Part shown: one piece after another, positions 54,881 to 63,216 of the stretch
Layout of the letters: each line of letters begins with the position of its first letter
Position numbering within the stretch: position 1 is the first letter of the stretch
Assembly (NCBI GenBank): GCA_020635015.1
Contig: JACKAP010000002.1
Span: 620,001-684,000 of the forward strand
Origin: Calditrichia bacterium
Lineage (GTDB): Bacteria > Calditrichota > Calditrichia > RBG-13-44-9 > J075
Length of the DNA stretch: 64,000 nucleotides
Direction of reading: 5' to 3'
Translations under genes and position numbers: made by a program
The notes under the pieces: generated by a model
Database searches by the model: none
The model's input: the letters and a program-made list of their open reading frames with translations, nothing else
What the model was told of the DNA's origin: nothing

Positions 54881-55972
54881 CTACGGACTCAACATATATG
54901 TGTCCGATTCACCCAAAGTAAGATGCCAGTTTTTAACGTCTTTCAGCAAATCGGCTTCCACCCCGGCGCGTTCAAGATTGCCGAGCATGAAGGCCTTACC
55001 CTCGGTGGGGAAAAAAAGTTTTTTCCGGAATTGAGCGATAAGCGCCGGATGGCTGAAAATGCAGCGCACCGAATCGAAGTGCCGGCGGCGGAACCAGCGC
55101 ACCGCTGCCGCAATGAGGGCGGTGACGGTGCGGCGGTCGGCGGGGTCGGCCATCAGGTCGATGATGATGCCCACGGCGCTGTCTTTCTGATACGGAGTGG
55201 GTGAGAAGATGATGTATCCGCTCAGGCGGCCGTCTTTCCGCGCTGCCAGCACCGTCTCCCGGGGATAGGGGCGGTCGATGTATTTCCAGTTGAGATAGGC
55301 GGCGCTTTTGAAAGTGGAGATGCCGGTTTGGGGATGAAGCCGGTGGTTGAGCGCTTCGACTTCTTCGTCGAAGCGCTTCAGCGGGGATACCCGCACCCCG
55401 GCAGCGGGCAGGTCGAGCAGCAGCAGGTCGGCCAGGCGCAGGGTGATTTTGGCGAAGGGGGTCAGCAGGTTTGCCGCCTTAGGGCGCTTGAATCGTTTGT
55501 GCAGTTCCCGGCGGGGATCCAGGGGTTTGGCCAATCCCGGAACGGCGGTCTCAAAATAGCCGAAGAGGCGCTGCATCTCCAGGTTCAGAGGGGTCATGCC
55601 CAGCAGGCCGAAAAAGGAAGGAGATTCCTGCTCGATCGCCTGGGCGATCAGCATCGTGACCTTAAACCCCAGGCCCTTTTTGCGGGCGGGAGGGGTCACA
55701 TAGAGGTCGTGCACGAAATATCCCCGCCGCACCGCGCCGGCAATGGCGAACTCCAGCGGCATCCGCCCGTGATATCCAATGATGCCGTCGGCCGTCTCCG
55801 CGACAAAATATGTCGCCTCTCCCCGGGCGGAGGGATTGTGAAAAGCCAGCCAGCGCATCAGCTCGGCGCGTTTGGCGGCGCCCGCGGCGTCGACATCATC
55901 GCGGGTCTGCTGCATGGCGGCGATCTGCGGCATGTCATCCGGGCGGAGGGGGCGAATCCGTATCGCTTCCAT
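54881..55972 (-). CDS. GNAT-family acyltransferase
   Basis: 363 residues, start with GAGAGGAA. The N-terminal GNAT domain has YFVAETADGIIGYHGRMPLEFAIAG, then the acetyl-CoA loop LYVTPPARKKGLGFKVTMLI. The second half (about 195-340) repeats a GNAT-like pattern (ALNHRLHPQTGISTFKSAAYLNWKYIDRP, LSGYIIFSP), so it is a two-domain member as found in exopolysaccharide and peptidoglycan-precursor clusters. It lies between the DUF5989/SxtJ/carbamoyltransferase genes and the GINT1-like gene on the same strand, which suggests N-acylation of a sugar. Confidence 0.85.
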   Translation of the reverse strand: MEAIRIRPLRPDDMPQIAAMQQTRDDVDAAGAAKRAELMRWLAFHNPSARGEATYFVAETADGIIGYHGRMPLEFAIAGAVRRGYFVHDLYVTPPARKKGLGFKVTMLIAQAIEQESPSFFGLLGMTPLNLEMQRLFGYFETAVPGLAKPLDPRRELHKRFKRPKAANLLTPFAKITLRLADLLLLDLPAAGVRVSPLKRFDEEVEALNHRLHPQTGISTFKSAAYLNWKYIDRPYPRETVLAARKDGRLSGYIIFSPTPYQKDSAVGIIIDLMADPADRRTVTALIAAAVRWFRRRHFDSVRCIFSHPALIAQFRKKLFFPTEGKAFMLGNLERAGVEADLLKDVKNWHLTLGESDTYMLSP

Positions 55973-56033
55973 CAGTTCCTCTCAGGTGGTCAGCACCGCC
56001 GCCCTCCGGGCGGCAACCGCATCCCGGCCAATC

Positions 56034-56192
56034 CTAAAATAGGGTGTATATGAATGGTGCCAGGGCCGATCCCTGGGTGAAGTAGATGATCATGCTCAAC
56101 AGCAGCAAAAAGAACACGATCGGGGCCAGCCACCATTTTTTGCGCACTTTTAAAAATTGCCAGAATTCTGACAGGATCGATAGTTTGCTCAT
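56034..56192 (-). CDS. DUF5989 small membrane protein
   Basis: 52 residues, easily overlooked. It begins MSKLSILSEFWQFLKVRKKW, followed by one membrane helix (LAPIVFFLLLLSMIIYF) and TQGSALAPFIYTLF at the end. This is the compact DUF5989 pattern. DUF5989 is characteristically encoded next to SxtJ and a carbamoyltransferase, which is the case here. It may anchor or assemble the carbamoylating complex at the membrane. Confidence 0.9.
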   Translation of the reverse strand: MSKLSILSEFWQFLKVRKKWWLAPIVFFLLLLSMIIYFTQGSALAPFIYTLF

Positions 56193-56229
56193 GGTTATTC
56201 CTTATGGTAAGTACATTGTATATTCAGTC

Positions 56230-56320
56230 TTTTAAAATTACAGATTCCTCGGCTAGCGCCTCGGAATGACACAACGCCGTCATTTCGAACGTAGTTTGTG
56301 AGAAATCTATAACTGCAAAA
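56230..56320. repeat. CATTTCGAA element, partial copy
   Basis: ACAGATTCCTCGG, GCCTCGGAATGACA, CGTCATTTCGAACGTAGTT and GTGAGAAATCTAT occur in the same order as in 63061..63149. It contains two head-to-head half elements rather than the complete palindrome of 52825..52955. Confidence 0.75.
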
Positions 56321-56342
56321 TCCTTAGATATAATGTAATCGC

Positions 56343-56759
56343 CTAAAACTGCTGCTCATAATGGCTTTTCTCGAACGGCTGCGGCTTGCGGTAATGCCAG
56401 TAAGAGTCGGCAGCGGTATCCCATTTGACATCGAGAAACTGCTTGCCCACCAGGCGGGCGATCAGGCCGATCAGGGTAAAGGCGCTGAAGAAGAGAATCC
56501 CCAGGATAACCCGGTTCATGAACCAGCCGATGATCACGGCCAGGGTCATCCAGGCGATCTGCAGCGGTTTCAGGATTTGCGGAAAGATCAATCCGCTTAA
56601 CAGCAGCGCCAGGCCGGGCAGCAGCAAGTAGAGAACGTATGATTTCCCAAACCAGAACGCGACGGCCGCCAGTATCAGCAGGAAAATACCCACCGTCAGG
56701 CCGAATTTGCGCAGGTCCTGCCGGGTGCTGGAGATATGTTTGATTTCGTCGATCAGCAT
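56343..56759 (-). CDS. SxtJ-family membrane protein
   Basis: 138 residues from ATG 56759 (GAGG 5 bases upstream). The head IDEIKHISSTRQDLRKFGLTVGIFLL and the three to four membrane segments match SxtJ, named from saxitoxin clusters and common in surface-glycan clusters. Its gene follows that of the carbamoyltransferase by 7 bases, so the two are almost certainly translated together. SxtJ is thought to serve the carbamoyltransferase but its role is unproven. Confidence 0.92.
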   Translation of the reverse strand: MLIDEIKHISSTRQDLRKFGLTVGIFLLILAAVAFWFGKSYVLYLLLPGLALLLSGLIFPQILKPLQIAWMTLAVIIGWFMNRVILGILFFSAFTLIGLIARLVGKQFLDVKWDTAADSYWHYRKPQPFEKSHYEQQF

Positions 56760-56766
56760 ATTCACC

Positions 56767-58587
56767 TCAATCTAATTCAAATTCCTGGCGCCAGTCAACA
56801 TCGTGTTCCAGGGGTTTTTGCTGGCGTTTGTCCAACAGGTAGTTGCCCAGCAGCAGGTAATCCATGTTGGTGCGCATAAAGCAGCGGTAAGCGTCTTCCG
56901 GGGTGCAGACGATCGGCTCTCCCCGAACGTTGAAGGACGTGTTGATGATCACCGGGCAGCCGTATTTTTGATCGAATGCCGAGAGCAGCTGGTGGTACGC
57001 CGGATTGGTCTCGGCGTGCACGGTCTGCACCCGGGCGGAATAATCCACGTGGGTAATGGCCGGCACGTCGGAGCGGATGATCATCAGCTTCTGGAGGCCG
57101 AAGCGCTTCTGCTCCTCCGCGCTCATCGGCTTTTGCCGTTCCTCCTTCAGGTTGGCCACCAGCAGCATGTAGGGGCTGGGACGGTCGATCTCAAAATAGT
57201 CGCCCACCCGCTCCTGGAGCACCGAGGGGGCAAAGGGGCGGAAGCTTTCCCGGAATTTGATTTTCAGGTTCATCGTCTCCTGCATCTTGGGGGAGCGGGC
57301 ATCGCCGATAATCGAACGCGCGCCCAGCGCCCGGGGACCGAACTCCATCCGCCCGCGAAACCAGCCGATCACATTTTCGCCGGCGATCAGGTCGGCGATC
57401 TTTTCCGCCACCGCCTCCTCGGGCAGTTCCTCGTAGGGGATGTCGTTAGATTTCAGGAAGCCGCTGATGTGGCCGTTGCGGTACTCCGGGCCGAGGTAGG
57501 CGCCGGCCATGCGGTCGCTTTGGCCGTCGGCCTGGCGGGGATTGCCGAGGTATTTGTGCCACACTGCCAGCGCAGCGCCCAGGGCGCCTCCGGCATCACC
57601 GGCAGCCGGCTGGATCCAGATATCGTCGTAGATGCCCTCGCGCAGCAGTTTGCCGTTGGCGACGCAGTTGAGCGCTACCCCACCCGCCAGGCAGAGATTG
57701 GGATAACCGAGCTCCCGGCGGATATGGCGGCCCATCTTGAGCATCACCTCTTCCACCACTTCCTGCACCGAGCGGGCCAGGTCCATCTCCCGCTGGGTCA
57801 GCTTCGATTCCGGCCGGCGCGGCGGTCCGCCGAAGAGGCGGTGGAAACGCCCATTGGTCATGGTCAGACCGGCGCAATAGTTGAAGTAGGTCATGTTCAT
57901 TTTGAAGGAGCCGTCTTCCTTAATATCGATCAGTTCCCGGCGGATCAGATCGTAATAGGTTGGCTCACCGTACGGCGCCAGGCCCATCACTTTATATTCG
58001 CCGGAATTGACCTTGAAGCCGGTATAGTAGGTAAAGGCGGAATAGAGCAGCCCGATCGAGTGGGGAAAATTGATGTCGGCCAGGATCTGCAGGTCATTAT
58101 CCTTGCCGAAACCGTAGCTGGTGGTGGCCCATTCGCCCACCCCGTCCATGGTCAGGAAGGCCGCTTCCTGAAAGGGGGAAGGATAGAAGGCGGAGGCGGC
58201 ATGGGATTCGTGATGCTCCGGGAAGAGCACCGGGCCGTCGAAGTTCAGCTCTTCCCGAATAAGGTTTTTCATCCAGATCTTCTGCTTCAGCCACAGCGGC
58301 ATCGCCTTAATGAAGGAGCGGAAGCCGGCCGGGGCGTAAGTGAGGTAGGTTTCCAGCAGCCGCTCGAACTTCAGGAAGGGTTTGTCGTAAAATGCGACAT
58401 AATCGAGCGATTTTCCCGCATCGATCCCACCCGCTTCCAGGCAGTAGCGGATGGCATGCGTCGGGAAGTTAAAGTCATGCTTCTTGCGGGTGAAGCGCTC
58501 TTCCTGCGCCGCAGCGATGATCTTCCCGTCCTGCACCAGACAGGCGGCGCTGTCATGATAATATGCGGAAATGCCTAATATATTCAT
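56767..58587 (-). CDS. Carbamoyltransferase (NodU/TobZ-like)
   Basis: 606 residues. The N-terminal Kae1-like half has MNILGISAYYHDSAACLV and HHESHAASAFYPS with metal-binding His, and GGVALNCVANGKLL. The C-terminal YrdC-related half includes FGPRALGARSI and IINTSFNVRGEPIV. Such enzymes make carbamoyl-adenylate and transfer the carbamoyl group to a hydroxyl of a sugar or antibiotic. With SxtJ and DUF5989 next to it, and a sugar acyltransferase and sulfotransferase nearby, the likely substrate is a surface or secreted glycan. Full length. Confidence 0.95.
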   Translation of the reverse strand: MNILGISAYYHDSAACLVQDGKIIAAAQEERFTRKKHDFNFPTHAIRYCLEAGGIDAGKSLDYVAFYDKPFLKFERLLETYLTYAPAGFRSFIKAMPLWLKQKIWMKNLIREELNFDGPVLFPEHHESHAASAFYPSPFQEAAFLTMDGVGEWATTSYGFGKDNDLQILADINFPHSIGLLYSAFTYYTGFKVNSGEYKVMGLAPYGEPTYYDLIRRELIDIKEDGSFKMNMTYFNYCAGLTMTNGRFHRLFGGPPRRPESKLTQREMDLARSVQEVVEEVMLKMGRHIRRELGYPNLCLAGGVALNCVANGKLLREGIYDDIWIQPAAGDAGGALGAALAVWHKYLGNPRQADGQSDRMAGAYLGPEYRNGHISGFLKSNDIPYEELPEEAVAEKIADLIAGENVIGWFRGRMEFGPRALGARSIIGDARSPKMQETMNLKIKFRESFRPFAPSVLQERVGDYFEIDRPSPYMLLVANLKEERQKPMSAEEQKRFGLQKLMIIRSDVPAITHVDYSARVQTVHAETNPAYHQLLSAFDQKYGCPVIINTSFNVRGEPIVCTPEDAYRCFMRTNMDYLLLGNYLLDKRQQKPLEHDVDWRQEFELD

Positions 58588-58657
58588 ATCAACCTGTAGC
58601 GAAAAAATAGCAGCTAATTAATAATCTAATTTTACGATGAATGCAATGTAAAAAATA

Positions 58658-58745
58658 TGGTTAATGGGTTAATGGAAAAATACGGGTACAGGAAATAGCC
58701 ATACTTACCTTTACCCCTTAATCCACCAGTTCATTAACTCATTTA
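58658..58745. repeat. GGGTTAAT hairpin element
   Basis: Left arm GGTTAATGGGTTAATGG (58659-58675); right arm CCCCTTAATCCACCAGTTCATTAACTCATT (58715-58744). Member of the GGGTGAAT family with a more A+T-rich word. It lies between the divergent carbamoyltransferase and lyase genes. Confidence 0.65.
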
Positions 58746-58866
58746 CCAAAACATATTACCATGAATGTGACGCCTCAGCATCAGATGATGCAAAGATCAT
58801 TGTAACTTAAAACGTTGTTGATTATTCTTTATGATATGGGCAATATTTTTGATAATGGTATATTTA

Positions 58867-60417
58867 ATGGATCAAACATTGGTAATAAAATACTGTAGAA
58901 TGGTGGCTGCCTTGATGATTGCCGCCTTGCTGCCGGCCGGCTGTGCCGGGGAGAGTGCTCCGGCAAAGCGGGCAGCAATGCCGGCTGAAGCGGGCCGCGC
59001 CGCAAGTTTGGCCGCCCAGCCCCCGGCTTTACCCGCCTTCCCCGGCGCAGAAGGATTTGGCTCGACCACCCCGGGCGGGCGCGGGGGGCGGATCATCGCG
59101 GTGACCAACCTGAACGACAGCGGCCCGGGCAGCTTCCGCGAGGCCTGCGAGGCGGAAGGGCCGCGTATCGTGATTTTCCGTACCGGTGGGATCATCCGGC
59201 TGCGGAAAAAGGTCATGGTATATTATCCCTATCTGACCATCGCCGGGCAGAGCGCACCGGGGGACGGCATCTGCATCAGCGGGGCGCAACTGCACATCGC
59301 CGCCCATGATGTGATTGTGCGCGGCCTGCGCTTCCGCATCGGCGATGAGCGCGACGGGGCGAAAGCGGAGAACCGCGACGGCATCACGATTTCCAACCCC
59401 TGGCTGCATAGCGCCAAAAGCCGCATCCGCGCCCGGGGCAGCGATCCGGCCCAACCTGCCCTGACCAGGGAAAGCCGCCGCGAGCTGGAGACGCCGGCAC
59501 CGGATTATCCCGGACGCAGCGCGAAATTATCTCCAGACCTGCCTCCGCACAATATCATCATCGACCATTGTTCGATCAGCTGGGGGATCGATGAGAATGT
59601 GTCCACCTGGTTCACCACCCGGGATGTCACCATCCAGTGGTGCATCATCAGCGAAGCGCTGGACAACAGCCTCCATCCGGAAGGTGGGCACAGCAAGGGA
59701 TTGCTGATCGGGCGCTATTACTCCCGCAACATTTCCCTGCACCACAATCTCCTGGCCCATAACGATGACCGTAACCCGCGCATCCAGAGCGGGACCCATG
59801 TGGAATTTATCAATAATGTGATCTACAATTGGCGGGTTCGTTCCACCGAAGTCGGCCCGGATGAAACGCTGGTACATATCATCGGCAATTTTTATAAGCC
59901 CGGCCCGGACACCCACCAGGGCTGGCAGCGTAGAGGAATTATGATCTCCCGCGGGGCCACGGCCAGTACCCGGGTCTATCTCCAGGGAAACCTCGGAGAT
60001 TTTCGCCGTACAGCCGCTGATGACGATTGGAGGGAAGTGGAAGGGGGGATATCATTCCGGGCGGAGGGACAAGTCTTCACGCCTTCCGGAATAACTGCGG
60101 AATCTGCGCAAAGCGCCTATCAAGCGGTGCTGGCCGGGGCCGGGGCCACGGCGCCGCAACGGGATGCGGTGGATGAGCGGGTGGTCAACGAGGTTCGCAG
60201 CGGTAGGGGGCGAATTATCGATTCACCGCTGGAAGTAGGTGGATGGCCGGTCTATGCGCCGGGTGCGCCGCCGCCCGACCGCGACCAAGACGGCATGCCT
60301 GACGCCTGGGAAGTCGAGCACAGCCTCGACCCCGACAACCCGGCCGATAGTCGCGGGGATCGGGATGGGGATGGGTATACCAACGTAGAGGCGTACCTCA
60401 ACAGCCTGTTCCGGTAG
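58867..60417 (+). CDS. Pectate-lyase-like (PL1-type) secreted lipoprotein
   Basis: 516 residues if started at ATG 58867; ATG 58900 is as likely. Lipobox LPAGC. The right-handed parallel beta-helix core begins AFPGAEGFGSTTPGGRGG and contains the catalytic region IIIDHCSISWGIDENVSTW and NNVIYNWR. The C-terminus is a DxDxDG calcium-binding stretch (DRDQDGMPDAWEVEH, GDRDGDGYTN), as in planctomycete-type lyases. It would cleave pectin-like uronates by beta-elimination. A second, similar enzyme starts at 63217. Start uncertain, family firm. Confidence 0.88.
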   Translation: MDQTLVIKYCRMVAALMIAALLPAGCAGESAPAKRAAMPAEAGRAASLAAQPPALPAFPGAEGFGSTTPGGRGGRIIAVTNLNDSGPGSFREACEAEGPRIVIFRTGGIIRLRKKVMVYYPYLTIAGQSAPGDGICISGAQLHIAAHDVIVRGLRFRIGDERDGAKAENRDGITISNPWLHSAKSRIRARGSDPAQPALTRESRRELETPAPDYPGRSAKLSPDLPPHNIIIDHCSISWGIDENVSTWFTTRDVTIQWCIISEALDNSLHPEGGHSKGLLIGRYYSRNISLHHNLLAHNDDRNPRIQSGTHVEFINNVIYNWRVRSTEVGPDETLVHIIGNFYKPGPDTHQGWQRRGIMISRGATASTRVYLQGNLGDFRRTAADDDWREVEGGISFRAEGQVFTPSGITAESAQSAYQAVLAGAGATAPQRDAVDERVVNEVRSGRGRIIDSPLEVGGWPVYAPGAPPPDRDQDGMPDAWEVEHSLDPDNPADSRGDRDGDGYTNVEAYLNSLFR

Positions 60418-60430
60418 CCAGACTGGTAAT

Positions 60431-60655
60431 TGCACACAGATTACACAGGTTAGACAGATTTTCGCAGATCGTTTTATGCCACGAATTGACACGAATGAAC
60501 ACGAATGCTTTAAAAAATGAACGAACTGCTTTTATGTCTAAACGACGCGAAGCCAATGACATGCAAAGCATCAATGACACCGAAGGTCAATGACACGATT
60601 ATTCTGTTAAGTTGTATCCGTGTAAATCTGTATCATCCGTGTCATCCGCGTTCTA
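60431..60655. repeat. ACACAGAT/ACACGAAT dispersed words
   Basis: The stretch holds CACACAGATTACACAGG, CACGAATTGACACGAATGAACACGAATG and, later, complementary ATCCGTGTAAATCTG and ATCCGTGTCATCCGCG (60616-60649). This is a looser member of the ACACGGAT family and could fold on itself. It fills the gap between the lyase gene and the convergent glycosyltransferase. Confidence 0.6.
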
Positions 60656-61748
60656 TGAATACACTCCGAAATATTGCCTCCAGCCGGGCGGCGGCCTGGG
60701 AGGCGCGGAAGTGGGTGGAGGCGTATTCGAAATTGTTTATGGAGATGCGCCGGTAAAGCTCGCGGTCCCGGTAGAGCTTTTCGATCAGCGCGGCAAACAC
60801 CTGCGGATCGGCGGAGTCGGTGGCAAAGCCGTGTTCTCCCTCCCGGAAAAAATCGCCGATGCCCCCGGCCAGGCGGGTGACCACCGGCAGCCCGAAAGCC
60901 ATCGCCTCCACCAGGGTGTTGGGCATCCCTTCCTCATGGCGGGTGGGGAAGCATAGCAGATGAGCGCTGCGGAAGAGGCGGTGCTTGACCTCCCCGTCGA
61001 CATGTCCGGTAAACCTAATGCCGTCAATCCGCTGCCGGGCGGCATAATTCTGTAAGGCGGACATTTCCTCGCCGTCTCCCAGTATCAGCAACTCGAGGTT
61101 CGGATGTTGCGCTTTCACCAAAGCGTAAGCATCGACCAGCTCATAGACGCCCTTCGACTTTAGAATTCTGGATGGGAATATGATCCGCCAAACCGAGTCA
61201 TTCAGCCGGGCTTCCAGAGTGCCGGGAAAGTCGAGCCGGTCCATCAGCTGATCTTCCGCAACCGTCACCTCACGGTGAATCGGCTGGCTGCAGCCCCATT
61301 CGCGCAGGGTGCGGCGGAAAGCCTCCGCGAGCACGATGAAGGCGTCGGCATCTTTGAAGAGCCGGTCGAATAGCCAGCGCCGGCGCCCGGCAAGCTCCGC
61401 AGCGAAGTCCTGCTCCCATCCCCGGAAAAACACCACCGTTTTCTTGCCGCGCAGCCGGGCCAGACGCAAGAAAAAACCTTCGCGGATAATAGCCTTGCGC
61501 GAGAGGGAAGGGTTGAGCAGAACCAGATCGTACTGATCGCGCTTCAGCCGACGGAAGAATTGCCAATAATCTCCCAATAACCGCTGCACCATCACCATTC
61601 TTCCCGCCTCGCCGGGACGTTTGCCAATCACCAAATGGCCCGGATCGATAGTAAAATAAGCGTCCATCTTGCGGTAATAGGATTCGATTCCCCCGAGAAG
61701 GTTCAGGTCCGGGTGCAGGATTAGCACTTTGGGTGATGGTGCTTTCAT
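60642..61748 (-). CDS. Glycosyltransferase family 4 protein
   Basis: 368 residues from ATG 61748; an upstream in-frame TTG lies inside a mobile palindrome and is rejected. GT-B fold: LLGGIESYYRKMDAYF in the N-terminal domain, and in the C-terminal domain RIIFPSRILKSKGVYELVDAY and the EEGMPNTLVEAMAFGLPVVT motif (E-x7-E), which binds the nucleotide sugar. It is a retaining enzyme that adds one sugar to a growing glycan at the cytoplasmic membrane. Belongs to the glycan region with the sulfotransferase upstream. Confidence 0.92.
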   Translation of the reverse strand: MKAPSPKVLILHPDLNLLGGIESYYRKMDAYFTIDPGHLVIGKRPGEAGRMVMVQRLLGDYWQFFRRLKRDQYDLVLLNPSLSRKAIIREGFFLRLARLRGKKTVVFFRGWEQDFAAELAGRRRWLFDRLFKDADAFIVLAEAFRRTLREWGCSQPIHREVTVAEDQLMDRLDFPGTLEARLNDSVWRIIFPSRILKSKGVYELVDAYALVKAQHPNLELLILGDGEEMSALQNYAARQRIDGIRFTGHVDGEVKHRLFRSAHLLCFPTRHEEGMPNTLVEAMAFGLPVVTRLAGGIGDFFREGEHGFATDSADPQVFAALIEKLYRDRELYRRISINNFEYASTHFRASQAAARLEAIFRSVFIERG

Positions 61749-61778
61749 GAAATCAATATACGTAATGTAATTTATGCT

Positions 61779-61895
61779 GTCATTGCGAGGCGTATTTTGC
61801 CGAAGCAATCTCCTGCGGGGTGCACCCTCCTGCAGTTAAGTTGGAAGCGATCGTGGGGAGATTGCCGCGCCGCAAAATACGCGGCTCGCAATGAC
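61779..61895. repeat. CATTGCGAG palindromic element (117 bp), full copy
   Basis: GTCATTGCGAGGCG ... CGGCTCGCAATGAC, same length and order as 12927..13043, with a very similar centre (GGGGTGCACCC.CCTGCAGTTA). It lies between the glycosyltransferase and the sulfotransferase genes. Palindromic ends and lack of coding capacity fit a non-autonomous mobile element. Confidence 0.87.
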
Positions 61896-61938
61896 GACAC
61901 CTACTTGATTCATAAATTCATTTAATTATTGGAGTTTG

Positions 61939-62871
61939 TCAGTACGAATGCAGGTATTCATACTCGGTGGGATAGCCGAGCCGCTCCATGATCTCTCCGG
62001 CAATGGCCATAAAGTGTTTAATGTCTTCTCTGGAAAGCTGGCGGATCTGGTTGTCATTGATATCCGGCTTGACCAGTTGATGCAATTCATCCGGCCGGTA
62101 CCAGAATAGCTGCGTATCATAATCACCCTGAACCCGCTCATGGTGCCCGTCACGGGTGGTGATCGGGCGGGATTCCACCCGGATCTTGGGCACCTCGGCC
62201 AGGTTCAGCCCCACTTTCCGGTAAAGCTGCTGCAGAAATCGTGGAGGATCGCTGACCATGTCCTCGTAACGCATCAGGTGGAAATTGGGCATCTCCCGCT
62301 CATATTCCAGCATTTTACCGGCGATGATCTTAAAATCACCGGCCATCTGCGTCAGGGGATAGCCCCGGCGCTGCCGTCCTTCGGCGATGGCCAGGCCGTT
62401 GCGCAGCAGGCCGATAAACACCGCATCGGGATACATCTCCCGGAACATCTCTACCGTGAAGATCAACCCGTTGAGGCACTTGGTCAGCAGGCGGCATTTG
62501 GCCAACTCCTCCCGGGTGTATTCGACGTCTTCGTACTGATAGAGATTGTGCTTGGGAATCCGCGCCCGGAAGCGCCCCTGGTAGAGGATGCGGTCGATGT
62601 AGCGCTGCAGGTATACCGGCACCGGCCGGCGCGGGGTCAGATCGGCGGCATTGAATACGTCCTGGCCGGCCAGCAGGCGGATCGGGATGTCGTAGAAAAA
62701 ACGTTTGCGGGCGATTTGCCAGCCGGATTCCCAGTCGGATTTCGGTTTGAACACTTTCTTGGTTTCTCCGGCCGAGTTGCACACATAGGGATGGGACAGC
62801 AGCATATTGACCAGCAGGGTAGACCCCCCGCGGGCGAAGCAGGTAAGGATGATCGGTTTTTGGTTCAGCAT
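61939..62871 (-). CDS. Sulfotransferase-family protein
   Basis: 310 residues. The 5'-phosphosulfate-binding loop is FARGGSTLLVNMLLSHP (Arg14-Thr18), and the 3'-phosphate region is around FIGLLRNGLAIAEGRQRRG. RYEDMVSDPPRFLQQLYRKVGL is the typical end of the core. It would transfer sulfate from PAPS to a sugar or protein. The upstream bases contain a GGATAAAG word array. Together with the glycosyltransferase and carbamoyltransferase nearby, it suggests a sulfated, carbamoylated glycan. Confidence 0.9.
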   Translation of the reverse strand: MLNQKPIILTCFARGGSTLLVNMLLSHPYVCNSAGETKKVFKPKSDWESGWQIARKRFFYDIPIRLLAGQDVFNAADLTPRRPVPVYLQRYIDRILYQGRFRARIPKHNLYQYEDVEYTREELAKCRLLTKCLNGLIFTVEMFREMYPDAVFIGLLRNGLAIAEGRQRRGYPLTQMAGDFKIIAGKMLEYEREMPNFHLMRYEDMVSDPPRFLQQLYRKVGLNLAEVPKIRVESRPITTRDGHHERVQGDYDTQLFWYRPDELHQLVKPDINDNQIRQLSREDIKHFMAIAGEIMERLGYPTEYEYLHSY

Positions 62872-62884
62872 GTACGGGAAAACT

Positions 62885-62960
62885 CCGGGTGAAAGGGTAT
62901 AAGGGTGAAGGTTAAAGGATGAGGGATAAAGAATAAAGGATAAAGAATAAAGGTTAAAAC
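62885..62960. repeat. GGATAAAG/GGGTGAAG word array
   Basis: GGGTGAAAGGGTATAAGGGTGAAGGTTAAAGGATGAGGG-type DNA, then AATAAAGGATAAAG words. It is the same kind of array as at 54717..54846, orientation reversed, located just upstream of the sulfotransferase start. No complementary arm seen. Confidence 0.65.
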
Positions 62961-63060
62961 TTATTTGAACGGCAAGATTTTTGCTGATGGGATTGGGTGT
63001 GTATGTATGAAAATGGATATTTTTTCAGTTTTAAAATTTGAGTACACCGTGAATTAAGCC

Positions 63061-63149
63061 TTTTACAATTGCAGATTCCTCGGCTGGGCCTCGGAATGAC
63101 AAAATGCCGTCATTTCGAACGTAGTTGGTGAGAAATCTATTATGGCAAG
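63061..63149. repeat. CATTTCGAA element, partial copy
   Basis: Closely matches 56230..56320: GCAGATTCCTCGGCTGGGCCTCGGAATGAC then CGTCATTTCGAACGTAGTTGGTGAGAAATCTAT. It is intergenic, upstream of the second lyase gene. The remainder of 62872-63216 shows no gene. Confidence 0.75.
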
Positions 63150-63216
63150 CAACTTCATTCACAGTGAATTGAGTGCTAAATTTGCGCAACATTTATACAT
63201 CCGGATAAGGAAAATC

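Noticed and set aside
56803..58578. 591-codon plus-strand frame
   Set aside because: Antisense to the carbamoyltransferase gene; composition (His, Val, Gly, Gln) is that of a shadow frame.
61749..61808. Longer N-terminus for the glycosyltransferase
   Set aside because: The extra residues would start inside the CATTGCGAG element; ATG 61748 begins the family's usual first strand.
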